A DNA stretch of 54,373 nt, taken from Actinomycetes bacterium. GTDB lineage: Bacteria > Actinomycetota > Acidimicrobiia > Acidimicrobiales > Bog-793. Under the pieces are notes generated by a model. It was not told the DNA's origin, searched no databases, and was given only the letters and a program-made list of their open reading frames with translations. How positions within the stretch are numbered: position 1 is the first letter of the stretch; each line of letters starts with the position of its first letter. The stretch lies in contig JAKCCH010000009.1 of NCBI GenBank assembly GCA_021838945.1, positions 1-54,373 of the forward strand, given 5' to 3'. Below, piece after piece: positions 24,798-33,406 of this stretch. The position numbers were made by a program, and so were the translations under genes.

Positions 24798-24803
24798 TAA
24801 CAT
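24798..24803 (+). promoter_or_regulatory. Putative -10 box TAACAT for rpsB
   Basis: TAACAT lies 6 nt after the sigma-factor stop and about 115 nt before the rpsB GTG, predicting a ~109-nt leader. Confidence 0.5.
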
Positions 24804-24852
24804 CGCCTGCTGGAGGGTCCGACCGGAGCCTCCTCATCACCCACAGTCTCGT

Positions 24853-24891
24853 CCGGGTACACCCGCGGTCGCCTCCAGGCGCCGTGCCCGG
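24853..24891 (+). promoter_or_regulatory. Structured rpsB leader hairpin
   Basis: An 8-bp stem (24853-24860 with 24884-24891, including one G-U pair) encloses a nested CGCC-TCCA-GGCG hairpin (24870-24881). It ends 15 nt before the SD GGGAGG (24907-24912). Leaders of rpsB-tsf operons are feedback-regulated by S2 in other bacteria; that role here is inference. Confidence 0.45.
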
Positions 24892-24918
24892 ATCAGCTCA
24901 ACCGTCGGGAGGAATGAC

Positions 24919-25809
24919 GTGGCAGTCGTCACGATGAAGCAGCTGCTCGAGGCCGGCGTCCACTTCGGCCATCAGACCCGCCGCTGGAACCCGAAGATGA
25001 AGCGGTTCATCTTCGGCGAGCGCAACGGCATCTACATCATCGACCTGAACCAGACGCTGGACCGTGTCGGCTCGGCCTACTCGTTCGTCCGCGACCTCGT
25101 CGCGGACGGAGGGACGATCCTCTTCGTCGGCACGAAGAAGCAGACACAGGACCCGGTGGCCGAGTTCGCGAGCGCGTGCGGCATGCCGTACGTGAACCAG
25201 CGCTGGCTCGGCGGGATGCTCACGAACTTCCAGACGGTCGCCGGGCGCGTCCGGAAGCTGACGGAGCTCGAAGCGTCGAAGAACGCCGGCGACTTCGCCG
25301 CCATGCCGAAGAAGGAAGCGCTCATGAACGAGCGTGAGCTCGAGAAGCTCGAGCGGAACCTCGGCGGCATCCGGCGGCTCCAGGGCCCGCCCAACGCGAT
25401 CTTCGTGATCGACACGAAGAAGGAGCACATCGCCGTCACCGAGGCCCGCAAGCTCGGGCTGCCCGTCGTCGCAGTCGTCGACACGAACTGCGACCCCGAT
25501 CTCGTCGACTTCGTCATCCCCGGCAACGACGACGCCATCCGGGCCGGCCGGCTCATGTGCAGGATCATCGCCGACGCCGTGGCGGAGGGGCGATACATCT
25601 CCTCACGACGCGCGATCGCCGAGCAGGGGGGGCCGCGGGTCGGCGATTCCCTGCCGACGGTGCAGACGGCTGCTCCCCGCCGCACCGCTCCGGCAGCGGA
25701 GCCGGTGGCCGTGCTGGTCGGGGACATCGAGCCCGCGCCAGCGCCGGTGGTCGCGGTCGACGAGCCCGCAGCAGAGAACGCAACGAACGAAGGATCCATC
25801 GATGGCTGA
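24919..25809 (+). CDS. rpsB: 30S ribosomal protein S2
   Basis: A 296-residue S2 with the signatures '[20 protein letters not shown]', '[16 protein letters not shown]', '[16 protein letters not shown]' and '[20 protein letters not shown]'. An Ala/Pro/Glu-rich tail of ~60 residues after '[10 protein letters not shown]' makes it longer than E. coli S2 (241), as usual in actinobacteria. GTG 24919 has an ideal SD, GGGAGG, 6 nt upstream. The stop overlaps the tsf start by 8 nt. Confidence 0.97.
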   Translation: MAVVTMKQLLEAGVHFGHQTRRWNPKMKRFIFGERNGIYIIDLNQTLDRVGSAYSFVRDLVADGGTILFVGTKKQTQDPVAEFASACGMPYVNQRWLGGMLTNFQTVAGRVRKLTELEASKNAGDFAAMPKKEALMNERELEKLERNLGGIRRLQGPPNAIFVIDTKKEHIAVTEARKLGLPVVAVVDTNCDPDLVDFVIPGNDDAIRAGRLMCRIIADAVAEGRYISSRRAIAEQGGPRVGDSLPTVQTAAPRRTAPAAEPVAVLVGDIEPAPAPVVAVDEPAAENATNEGSIDG

Positions 25810-26596
25810 GTACACCGCCAAGGACGTGGCCGAGCTGCGCAAGCGCACGGGCGCGGGCATCCTCGACTGCCGCCAGGCGCTCGAGGAGAACGGGGGCGAT
25901 CTCGAGGCCGCCGCGAAGTGGCTCGTCGAGCAGGGCAAGATCAGCGCCGGCAAGCGGTCGGCCCGCGAGCGGTCGCAGGGCGCCGTCGCCGTCGTCATCG
26001 ACGACGATCGCGGGGCCATCGTGGCCCTCGAGTGCGAGACCGACTTCGTCGCCAAGTCCGCCGAGTTCGTCCAGCTCGTCGACGAGCTGGCGGCTGAGCT
26101 CGCGACAGGCGGCGAGGAGGGGCTCGCAGCCCAGCGCGACCGGGTCGAGAAGCTCGCCGTCACCTCGAAGGAGAACGTGGCGGTCGGGGAGACGGTCCGT
26201 TTCGTAGCGGGAGAAGGCTCCGTCCTCGACAGCTACCTGCACATCCAGAACGGCCGCGGCGTGAACGCCGTGCTCGTCGACGTGCACGGAAGCTCTCACG
26301 AGCTCGCACACGACATCGCCGTGCACATCGCATTCGCCCGCCCCGAGTACCTGCGTCGAGAGGACGTGCCGGCCGAGCGCGTCGAGGCGGAGCGCGAGAC
26401 GGCCGAGACGATCGCCCGCAACGAGGGCAAGCCCGACGCCGCCCTGCCGAAGATCGTCGAGGGACGGCTCAACGGATGGTTCAAGGAGCGCGTCCTGCTC
26501 GAGCAGGCGTACGTCCGGGACGAGAAGCGCACGATCGCCGAGCTGCTCGGTGGCGCCGAGCTGCGCCGGTTCGCGCAGGTCGTGGTCGGTTCCTGA
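25802..26596 (+). CDS. tsf: Elongation factor Ts
   Basis: A 264-residue EF-Ts, the nucleotide-exchange factor of EF-Tu. The N-terminal UBA-like part reads '[20 protein letters not shown]', followed by '[18 protein letters not shown]' and the EF-Tu-contacting '[13 protein letters not shown]'. The core domain has '[13 protein letters not shown]' and ends '[11 protein letters not shown]'. It overlaps rpsB by 8 nt, so its translation is coupled to S2. pyrH and frr follow in the standard order. Confidence 0.96.
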   Translation: MAEYTAKDVAELRKRTGAGILDCRQALEENGGDLEAAAKWLVEQGKISAGKRSARERSQGAVAVVIDDDRGAIVALECETDFVAKSAEFVQLVDELAAELATGGEEGLAAQRDRVEKLAVTSKENVAVGETVRFVAGEGSVLDSYLHIQNGRGVNAVLVDVHGSSHELAHDIAVHIAFARPEYLRREDVPAERVEAERETAETIARNEGKPDAALPKIVEGRLNGWFKERVLLEQAYVRDEKRTIAELLGGAELRRFAQVVVGS

Positions 26597-26609
26597 GGCC
26601 GCCGCCATC

Positions 26610-27377
26610 ATGGACGTGCCGCCGGAGCAAAGGGGCAACGGCAGCGTGAAGGTGACCCCGTCCCGTTGGCGCCGGGTCGTGCTCAAGCTCTCGGGAGAGG
26701 CGCTCGCAAGTGCTGCTTCGGACGAGACGATCGATGCCGCCACGGTCGACCGTCTCGCGAAGGAGATCGCCGCTTCCTGTGCGGAGTTCGGCACGGAGAT
26801 GGCCGTCGTCGTCGGTGGCGGGAACATCTGGCGTGGCACGATCGGCGCGGGCGAGGGCATGGACCGGGCGACGTCCGACACGATGGGGATGCTCGGCACC
26901 GTCATCAACGCGCTCGCGCTGCAGGATGCCATCGAGCGCGCCGGCCAGCCCACCCGCGTGCTGTCTGCCGTGCAGATGGCGCAGGTGTGCGAGCCCTACA
27001 TCCGCCGCCGTGCCCTGCGCCACCTCGAGAGGGGCCGGGTCGTCATCCTCGCCGCGGGGATGGGGAGCCCCTACTTCACCACCGACACCCCGGCAGCCCT
27101 GCGTGCAGCCGAGATCGACGCCGAGGTGATCATGAAGGGTACTCACTCTGGCGTCGACGGGGTCTACAGCGCGGACCCGCGCCTCGAACCGGAAGCGGTC
27201 CGCTACGAGGAGATCGGATTCATGGACGTCATCGCCCAGGACCTTCGGATCATGGACCTCACGGCGGTCACGTTCTGCCGGGACAACCAGATCCCGATCC
27301 TCGTGTTCGACCTCATGCAGCCCGGCAACATCCGGGCTGCCCTCGCAGGTGACCGGATAGGTACGCTGATCTCGTGA
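26610..27377 (+). CDS. pyrH: UMP kinase
   Basis: A 255-residue hexameric-type bacterial UMP kinase of the amino-acid kinase fold. Motifs are 'RRVVLKLSGEAL', 'VVVGGGNIWRG', 'DTMGMLGTVINALALQDAIE', 'RALRHLERGRVVILAAGMGS', 'TTDTPAALRA' and 'KGTHSGVDGVYSADP'. ATG 26610 is chosen; GTG 26646 ('VKVTPSRWRRVV') is an equally possible start giving 243 residues, closer to the family average. The 3' end overlaps the frr GTG start as GTGA. Confidence 0.95.
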   Translation: MDVPPEQRGNGSVKVTPSRWRRVVLKLSGEALASAASDETIDAATVDRLAKEIAASCAEFGTEMAVVVGGGNIWRGTIGAGEGMDRATSDTMGMLGTVINALALQDAIERAGQPTRVLSAVQMAQVCEPYIRRRALRHLERGRVVILAAGMGSPYFTTDTPAALRAAEIDAEVIMKGTHSGVDGVYSADPRLEPEAVRYEEIGFMDVIAQDLRIMDLTAVTFCRDNQIPILVFDLMQPGNIRAALAGDRIGTLIS

Positions 27378-27943
27378 ACGACGAGCTCGTCCAGACCGCC
27401 CTCGAGGAGTGCCGGGACCGGATGCACAAGGCGATCGAGCACGCGAGGACGGAGTTCGCCGGGGTGCGCACCGGCCGGGCCACCCCGGCCCTCGTCGAGC
27501 GGATGAAGGTCGACTACTACGGCCAGGAGGTGCCGCTCCAGCAGCTGGCGGGCTTCCAGGTGCCCGAACCGCGGGTGCTCATCATCTCCCCCTACGACAA
27601 AGGCTCGATCAAGGCGATCGAGAAGACCATCACGACATCGGATCTCGGTGTCAACCCGTCGAACGACGGCTCGATCATCCGGCTCGCCTTTCCCGAGCTC
27701 ACCTCCGAACGCCGCAAGGAGTTCGTGAAGCTCGTCAGGCACCGTGCCGAAGAGGCACGGGTGGCGGTCCGCAACATCCGCCGCGGCACGCGCCACGAGC
27801 TGGAAGGGCTCGAGAAGGACGGCGAGCTCTCCTCCGACGAGCTGGAGCGCGCCGAGAAGGAGCTCGAGAAGCTCACCCACGAGCTCATCGCCGAGATCGA
27901 CCGGATCCTCGCGACAAAGGAGAAGGAGCTCCTCGAGCTCTGA
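27374..27943 (+). CDS. frr: Ribosome recycling factor
   Basis: A 189-residue RRF that splits post-termination ribosomes with EF-G. It contains 'GVRTGRATPALVERMKVDYY', 'PEPRVLIISPYDKGSIKAIE', 'DLGVNPSNDGSIIRLAFPEL', 'TSERRKEFVKLV' and 'VAVRNIRRG', with the long C-terminal helix of domain I. GTG 27374 overlaps the pyrH stop (GTGA). cdsA begins 1 nt after its stop. Confidence 0.96.
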   Translation: MNDELVQTALEECRDRMHKAIEHARTEFAGVRTGRATPALVERMKVDYYGQEVPLQQLAGFQVPEPRVLIISPYDKGSIKAIEKTITTSDLGVNPSNDGSIIRLAFPELTSERRKEFVKLVRHRAEEARVAVRNIRRGTRHELEGLEKDGELSSDELERAEKELEKLTHELIAEIDRILATKEKELLEL

Positions 27944-27944
27944 G

Positions 27945-29564
27945 ATGGAGGACCTGACAAACCCCGAGGACACCCTGCAGGACGAGAGCAGTCCGGGCGA
28001 CGACGCCGGCACCGCCTCCGAGCATCCGGAAGGCTCGCCCGCCCCGCCGGTACCGCCCGAGAGGCGGTTCCCGAGCTCGAACATCGGGCGGGCGAGGATC
28101 GAGGGCGTCGAGGCCGGAGTCGCCGCCGGGCTGGTGCCGCCGGCCGGAGCGGTGGAGGCGGCCGGAGCGGTGGAGGCGGCCGAGCACGGGCCCCGCCATG
28201 CTCCGAGGCACCTCGCGCCCAACGAGCGCCTGATCGAGGAGCAGGTCCCGAGTGACATCGTGGAAGGTGTCGAGCTGCCGGACTGGACCGACCCGCCGAC
28301 GAGAGAGGTACCCCGCGTCCTGCTCCGGCCGGGGGAGTTGCCCGGCCCCGTCATCCCCGGTCCTGTCTGGCGCGAGTCCGTGCACGACTTCGACCAGGAC
28401 CAGGAGGCCTTCGCCGAGATGGTGAGCGGGACCACCCCCATCGTCGAGCACGACATGGCGGAAGGCGACGACTTCGCACCGGAGGACTTCGAGGACTTGC
28501 ACAGGCGCGACGAGCCGGGCAGGCCCGGCGTCGAGGGCACCGTGCCCGCTCAGCCGGCTCGAGAGTCGGCTGCCGTCGTCGCCACGGTCTCGAGCAACCC
28601 TGCGGCGACACGGCTGCGCGGTGCTGCCCCTGAAGGGGTCACCTTCGCCGGCCGGGCGAGTGCCGAGGGCAAGCCCGAGAAGGCGGGTAGCGCCGCCGAG
28701 CGGTCGCCTGGCGCACCGCCCGGCGACGCGGACGAGCCGGCCCGGAAACCCGGCCGCGACCCCGTGGTCGCGACGCTGACCGGGGTCGGCGTCGGTGCCG
28801 TCGCGCTGCTGTGCCTCTGGAGCGGGCCGGCGGCATCGCTTGCCATCACCTCCCTCGTGCTCCTGCTCGCCGAGGCAGAGCTGTTCCAGTCGCTCCGGCG
28901 GGCCCACTACCAGCCGGCGGCGCTGCTCGGGCTGATCGCGGCACCCGGCTTCGCCGTCGCGGCCTACCTGAAGGGCCCGGTGGCCATCCCGGTCGTCGGA
29001 GCCGTCGCAGTCGTGGCGACGATCTGCTGGTACCTCGTCGGGGTGACGAGGCGCCATGTCGTGGCGAACATCTCGGCGACGCTGCTCGGTATCGGCTGGG
29101 TGGCGCTCCTCGGATCGTTCGCGGGCCTGCTGCTCGACCCCACAGCGTTCCCTTCCAATCACGGCGTGGCCTACCTGCTCGGCGCGCTCGAGGTGACGGT
29201 CGCCTACGACGTCGGCGGCTATGCCTTCGGCAGCTTGCTCGGCAAGCACCCCCTCGCGCCGAGCGTCAGCCCGAACAAGACGTGGGAGGGCCTCATCGCC
29301 GGCAGCCTGTGCGCACTCGGCATCGCCCTCGCCGTGACGTCGCAGATGCACCCGTGGACGCTTTCCCGAGCAGCTGTGCTCGGAGTCGTCGCCGCCGTCG
29401 TGGCGCCGATCGGTGACCTGGCGGAGTCGATGATCAAGCGCGACCTGAACGTGAAGGACATGGGTCGCCTCCTGCCGGCGCACGGCGGCGTGCTCGACCG
29501 GGTCGACGCCATCCTCTTCGTGCTGCCGGCGACGTACTTCCTCGTCCTGCTCTTCCACGGCTGA
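27945..29564 (+). CDS. cdsA: CDP-diglyceride synthase (phosphatidate cytidylyltransferase) with long N-terminal extension
   Basis: A 539-residue protein in which only the last ~275 residues are the CdsA enzyme, which makes CDP-diacylglycerol from phosphatidate and CTP. That part has eight or so membrane helices and the signature 'SMIKRDLNVKDMGRLLPAHG' followed by 'GVLDRVDAI', plus 'PLAPSVSPNKTWEG'. Residues 1-~265 are acidic, Pro/Gly/Ala-rich and probably disordered, with an island 'LPDWTDPPTREVPRVLLRPG' that looks conserved and an 18-bp direct repeat. ATG 27945 starts 1 nt after frr; no internal start with an SD was obvious near the membrane domain, so I treat the extension as real. Confidence 0.9.
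   Translation: MEDLTNPEDTLQDESSPGDDAGTASEHPEGSPAPPVPPERRFPSSNIGRARIEGVEAGVAAGLVPPAGAVEAAGAVEAAEHGPRHAPRHLAPNERLIEEQVPSDIVEGVELPDWTDPPTREVPRVLLRPGELPGPVIPGPVWRESVHDFDQDQEAFAEMVSGTTPIVEHDMAEGDDFAPEDFEDLHRRDEPGRPGVEGTVPAQPARESAAVVATVSSNPAATRLRGAAPEGVTFAGRASAEGKPEKAGSAAERSPGAPPGDADEPARKPGRDPVVATLTGVGVGAVALLCLWSGPAASLAITSLVLLLAEAELFQSLRRAHYQPAALLGLIAAPGFAVAAYLKGPVAIPVVGAVAVVATICWYLVGVTRRHVVANISATLLGIGWVALLGSFAGLLLDPTAFPSNHGVAYLLGALEVTVAYDVGGYAFGSLLGKHPLAPSVSPNKTWEGLIAGSLCALGIALAVTSQMHPWTLSRAAVLGVVAAVVAPIGDLAESMIKRDLNVKDMGRLLPAHGGVLDRVDAILFVLPATYFLVLLFHG
28143..28178 (+). repeat. Two perfect 18-bp direct repeats inside cdsA extension
   Basis: The 18-bp unit GCCGGAGCGGTGGAGGCG occurs twice in tandem and encodes the repeated peptide AGAVEA. 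It lies in the low-complexity N-terminal part of cdsA. Confidence 0.9.
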
Positions 29565-29569
29565 TCGCG

Positions 29570-30748
29570 TTGAGCGAACCCATGGCAGCAGGTCCGCGGC
29601 GCATCGCCATCGCGGGGTCCACCGGCTCGATCGGCACACAGGCCCTCGACGTCGTCCGGACCTCGCCTTCAGGCCTCGAAGTCGTCGCCCTCGGCGCTTT
29701 CTCGTCCGTCGACCTGTTGGTCGACCAGGCGCGGGAGTTCCGCCCTCCGGTCGTCGCGCTGGCTGACTCCTCGCGGGCGGCAGAGCTCCGGGAACGGGTG
29801 CCGGAGGGGACGGAGGTCCGGGCCGGCCCGGAGGCGCTCGCCTCCCTTGCCGAAACAGGTGCAGAGACCGTCCTGAACGCCGTCGTGGGCTTCGCCGGGC
29901 TCGGCGTGACGATCCGCACCCTCGAGCTCGGAAAGCGGCTCGCCTTGGCGAACAAGGAGTCGCTCATCGCCGGGGCCCCCGTCGTCCAACGGGCGAGGCG
30001 CACCCCCGGAGCCGAGATCCTGCCGGTGGACTCTGAGCACTGCGCCATCCACCAATGCCTGCGCGCTGCCGGCTCGGCGGCATCCGTGCGGCGGATCGTG
30101 CTGACCGCGAGCGGCGGACCGTTCAGGGGCCGGAAGGCGGAGGACCTGCGCGAGGTGACGATCTCGGAGGCTCTCGCCCACCCCACGTGGTCCATGGGCC
30201 CGAAGATCACGATCGACTCGTCGACGCTCATGAACAAAGGGCTCGAGGTGCTCGAGGCAAACGAGCTGTTCGGTGTGGGGATCGACTCGATCGAGGTCGT
30301 CGTCCACCCGCAGTCCATCGTCCACTCGATGGTCGAGTTCTCCGACGGGGCGACGATCGCCCAGCTGTCGCACCCGGACATGCGGCTTCCCATCTCGTAC
30401 TGCCTGATGTACCCCGACCGCGGCGAGCATCCCTACGGCGCCATGGACTGGGCGGCCGTGTCGTCGCTCGAGTTCGAGCCGCCGGACCTCCACACCTTCG
30501 GCTGCTTGCCGCTCGCCTTCGAGGCGGCTCGCGTGGGAGGCGCTGCACCGGCATGGCTCAACGCCGCGAACGAGGTCGCCGTCGCCGCGTTCCTCGCGGG
30601 CGGCATCGGCTGGTCGCAGATCGCGGACGTCGTGGCGGAGGCCCTCGCGGTGTTCGAGCCGGTGGAGCTGCGTAGCATCGAGGACGTGCTCGAAGCCGAC
30701 GCCCGGGCGCGGGTCGTGGCCGAGGAAGCCCTCACTCGGCTGTCGTGA
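29570..30748 (+). CDS. dxr: 1-deoxy-D-xylulose 5-phosphate reductoisomerase
   Basis: A 392-residue enzyme (388 if started at ATG 29582) that makes MEP from DXP, the committed step of the non-mevalonate isoprenoid pathway. The NADPH-binding N-terminus reads 'IAIAGSTGSIGTQALDVV'. 'LANKESLIAG', 'PVDSEHCAIHQCL', 'LTASGGPFRG', 'GPKITIDSSTLMNKGLEVLE' and 'VVVHPQSIVHSMVEFSDGA' carry the metal and substrate ligands. TTG 29570 lies 5 nt after cdsA; ATG 29582 is the other candidate. The site-2 protease gene starts 1 nt after the stop. Confidence 0.96.
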   Translation: MSEPMAAGPRRIAIAGSTGSIGTQALDVVRTSPSGLEVVALGAFSSVDLLVDQAREFRPPVVALADSSRAAELRERVPEGTEVRAGPEALASLAETGAETVLNAVVGFAGLGVTIRTLELGKRLALANKESLIAGAPVVQRARRTPGAEILPVDSEHCAIHQCLRAAGSAASVRRIVLTASGGPFRGRKAEDLREVTISEALAHPTWSMGPKITIDSSTLMNKGLEVLEANELFGVGIDSIEVVVHPQSIVHSMVEFSDGATIAQLSHPDMRLPISYCLMYPDRGEHPYGAMDWAAVSSLEFEPPDLHTFGCLPLAFEAARVGGAAPAWLNAANEVAVAAFLAGGIGWSQIADVVAEALAVFEPVELRSIEDVLEADARARVVAEEALTRLS

Positions 30749-30749
30749 C

Positions 30750-32090
30750 GTGAGCAGCAGCGCTCGACCTGCCGACACCGGTCCCGGTCTGCCACGCCGG
30801 CGCGACACACAGCTGGCGCTGTTGCGCCTGGCCGCCGTCGTCGTCGGGGGCGTCGTGCTCGCTGTCGTGGTCCACGCCGTGAACGTGCTCGTCGTCGTCC
30901 TCGCGATCGTCGCCATGATCATGCTCCACGAGCTCGGCCACTTCGTGGCGGCGAAGGCGAGCGGGATGAAGGTGACCGAGTACTTCCTCGGCTTCGGTCC
31001 GCGCCTCTGGTCGATCCGCAAGGGTGAGACCGAATACGGGGTGAAGGCGATCCCTGCCGGCGGCTACGTGAAGATCACCGGGATGACGATGCTGGAGGAT
31101 GTCGCCACCGCAGACGAGGATCGCAGCTACCGCCAGGCATCCTTCCCGCGAAGGCTCGCAGTCGCAGTCGCTGGCTCGGCGATGCACATGGTCATCGCTC
31201 TCGTGTTGTGCTGGAGCTACTTCGTCTTCGTCGGGGCCAACGTCGCGACACCCCCGACGGTCGCTGCCCTCTTGCACTTCGAGCACGGGCGGACCCCGGC
31301 GGAGATCGCCGGGGTCCGGACCGGGGATCGGATCGTCTCCATCAACGGGCGCAGGATCACGTCCTTCACGGCGCTGCAGCACGAGATCGCGCCGAACGCC
31401 GGCCGCAGCTTGTCGCTCGTGGTCGAGCGTCACGGCACGATGGTCCACTTGTCCATCCGGCCGACGAACAGCCGGGACGTCACCGAGGTCTTCCAGGGAC
31501 AGGTCGTGCCCGCGCCGAAGAAGCCGACCGGGATCATCGGCGTGGAGCTCACCTCGGGCACGAACCAGCCGGTCTCGCCGATCGCGGCGGTCCCGCGTTC
31601 GTTCGGCGAATTCGGTTCCATCGCGGCAGCGACGGGGAAAGGCATCGCCGATGTCTTCTCCTTCCACGGCCTCTCCCAGTTCGCCCACTCGGTCGCAACA
31701 GCCGGCAACCACTCGACGGGGGGAACGGGCTCGAGCACTGCGAGCGGCGGGTCCTCCGGGGGGCAGTCCGCCGGCGTGACCTCGATCCTCGGCATCATCG
31801 AGATCGGGTCGCAGGCGGCCAATGTAAACCGCGGCTTCCTCCTCCTCCTGCTCGCCGAGGTGAACCTGTTCGTCGGCATCGTCAACCTGTTCCCGATGCT
31901 CCCGCTCGACGGCGGGCATGTGGCCATCGCGGTCTACGAACGGATCCGGTCCCGCCGCGGTCGCCGCTACCACGCGGATGTGTTGAAGCTCATGCCGGTG
32001 GCGTACGTGTTCCTCGCCTTCATCGTGGTGATCGGTCTCGGCGCCCTGTACGCGAACATCGTCCAACCGGTCCATTTCCCGGGCGGCTGA
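30750..32090 (+). CDS. rseP: Site-2 intramembrane zinc metalloprotease (RseP/Rip1 family)
   Basis: A 446-residue membrane protease that cleaves membrane-bound regulators such as anti-sigma factors. The zinc motif H60-E-L-G-H64 lies in the first membrane helix and 'NLFPMLPLDGGH' with D387 in a later one. A PDZ domain ('EIAGVRTGDRIVSINGRRIT') sits between. A Gly/Ser/Thr-rich loop (~320-345, 'HSTGGTGSSTASGGSSGG') is longer than usual. GTG 30750 follows the dxr stop by 1 nt. The order dxr-rip1-ispG-acetyltransferase is conserved in actinobacteria. Confidence 0.93.
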   Translation: MSSSARPADTGPGLPRRRDTQLALLRLAAVVVGGVVLAVVVHAVNVLVVVLAIVAMIMLHELGHFVAAKASGMKVTEYFLGFGPRLWSIRKGETEYGVKAIPAGGYVKITGMTMLEDVATADEDRSYRQASFPRRLAVAVAGSAMHMVIALVLCWSYFVFVGANVATPPTVAALLHFEHGRTPAEIAGVRTGDRIVSINGRRITSFTALQHEIAPNAGRSLSLVVERHGTMVHLSIRPTNSRDVTEVFQGQVVPAPKKPTGIIGVELTSGTNQPVSPIAAVPRSFGEFGSIAAATGKGIADVFSFHGLSQFAHSVATAGNHSTGGTGSSTASGGSSGGQSAGVTSILGIIEIGSQAANVNRGFLLLLLAEVNLFVGIVNLFPMLPLDGGHVAIAVYERIRSRRGRRYHADVLKLMPVAYVFLAFIVVIGLGALYANIVQPVHFPGG

Positions 32091-32144
32091 GCGCGCCTGC
32101 CGGACTGATCGCCCCGGGTGCACCCGCGGACCGGGGACAGCCCG

Positions 32145-32150
32145 TAATCT
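32145..32150 (+). promoter_or_regulatory. -10 box TAATCT for leaderless ispG
   Basis: TAATCT ends 7 nt before ATG 32158 in the 67-nt rseP-ispG gap; there is no SD. Confidence 0.65.
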
Positions 32151-32157
32151 CAACGCA

Positions 32158-33393
32158 ATGGCACGAGTGACCGGTTCGCTGTACGAACGTCGACAGACGC
32201 GGCAGATCCACGTGGGCGATGTCGCCGTCGGTGGTGGCGCGCCCATCAGCGTCCAGTCGATGACGACGACCAAGACTGCCGACGTCGACGGCACGCTCTC
32301 CCAGATCTACGCGCTCGCGGCGGCGGGAGCGGACATCGTGCGGTGCACCTGCAACGAGCAGGCGGCGGCCGAGGGGCTGGCGCACATCGTCCCGCGCTCG
32401 CCGGTCCCGATCATCGCCGACATCCACTTCCACTACGAGATGGCGCTTGCGGCTCTCGAGGCCGGTGTGCAGGGGCTCCGCCTCAACCCGGGCAACCTGC
32501 GCAAGCCGGAGGAGATCAAGCTCGTCGCGTCCGAGGCACGCGACCGCGGTGTCCCGATCCGCATCGGCGTCAATGCGGGGTCGCTGCACAAGGAGCTGTA
32601 CGAGCGTTTCGGAGGAGCGACCCCTGAGGCGCTCGTCGAGTCGGCCCGGATGGAGCTCGGCTACTTCGAGGAGGTCGGGTTCGACGACGTGAAGATCTCG
32701 GTGAAGGCCTCCACGGTCCCGCTCATGATCGAGGCCTACCGCCTGGCGTCCGAGGCGTTCGATCACCCGCTGCACCTCGGTGTGACCGAGGCAGGTCCGC
32801 CCCCGGCCGGTCTCATCAAGGGGACGGCGGGGATGGCGACGCTCCTCGCGGAGGGAATCGGCGACACGATCCGGTACTCGCTCACGGCCGACCCGGTCGA
32901 GGAGGCACGGGCGGGACGCCAGTTGCTCGAAGCGATGGGCCTTCGTGAGCGCAAGGGCCTCGATCTGATCGCCTGCCCGTCGTGCGGCCGGGCGGAGATC
33001 GACGTGATCGGCGTCGCCAAACAAGTGCAGGCGGCGCTCGAGGAGAAGAACCTCCCCATCCAGGTGGCCGTGATGGGCTGTGTCGTGAACGGCCCGGGCG
33101 AAGCACGCGAAGCTGATCTCGGGATCGCGGCCGGCCGGCATCGGGGACATCTGTTCATCAAGGGCAAGATCGTGCGGGTCGTCCCCGAGGACCAGATGGT
33201 CGAGGCGCTCGTGGCGGAGGCGGAGCGGCTCGTGACCGAAGGCATCGAGGCGCGGCTCGCCGCTGCGGACGCCGGCGCGGCCGAGGAAGCCGAAGCCGAC
33301 CGGCGAGCGCTGTTCGAGGAGAAGGGCAAGGATGCGAACGCGTCAGAGGCGCGCGTCGAGCTGATCCGCAAGACGGTCGAAGAGCACCACTGA
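32158..33393 (+). CDS. ispG: 4-hydroxy-3-methylbut-2-en-1-yl diphosphate synthase (IspG/GcpE)
   Basis: A 411-residue [4Fe-4S] enzyme of the MEP pathway. The TIM-barrel part has 'GGGAPISVQSMTTTKTADVD', 'VRCTCNEQAAAEGL', 'PIIADIHFHYEMALAALEAG', 'LRLNPGNLRKPEEI' and 'RIGVNAGSLHKELYERFGG'. The cluster-binding part has 'IACPSCGRAEIDVI' and 'VMGCVVNGPGEAREADLGIA', giving the three cysteines and the Glu ligand. A charged, Ala-rich tail of ~40 residues follows. ATG 32158 is set by the leaderless -10 box. It is separated from dxr only by rseP. Confidence 0.96.
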   Translation: MARVTGSLYERRQTRQIHVGDVAVGGGAPISVQSMTTTKTADVDGTLSQIYALAAAGADIVRCTCNEQAAAEGLAHIVPRSPVPIIADIHFHYEMALAALEAGVQGLRLNPGNLRKPEEIKLVASEARDRGVPIRIGVNAGSLHKELYERFGGATPEALVESARMELGYFEEVGFDDVKISVKASTVPLMIEAYRLASEAFDHPLHLGVTEAGPPPAGLIKGTAGMATLLAEGIGDTIRYSLTADPVEEARAGRQLLEAMGLRERKGLDLIACPSCGRAEIDVIGVAKQVQAALEEKNLPIQVAVMGCVVNGPGEAREADLGIAAGRHRGHLFIKGKIVRVVPEDQMVEALVAEAERLVTEGIEARLAAADAGAAEEAEADRRALFEEKGKDANASEARVELIRKTVEEHH

Positions 33394-33406
33394 GCCTTCG
33401 CCTCCG

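Noticed and set aside
30732-32294. 520-codon minus-strand open frame antisense to rseP
   Set aside because: Compositionally a shadow (His/Asp/Arg-rich) and it spans the rseP-ispG junction including the ispG promoter.
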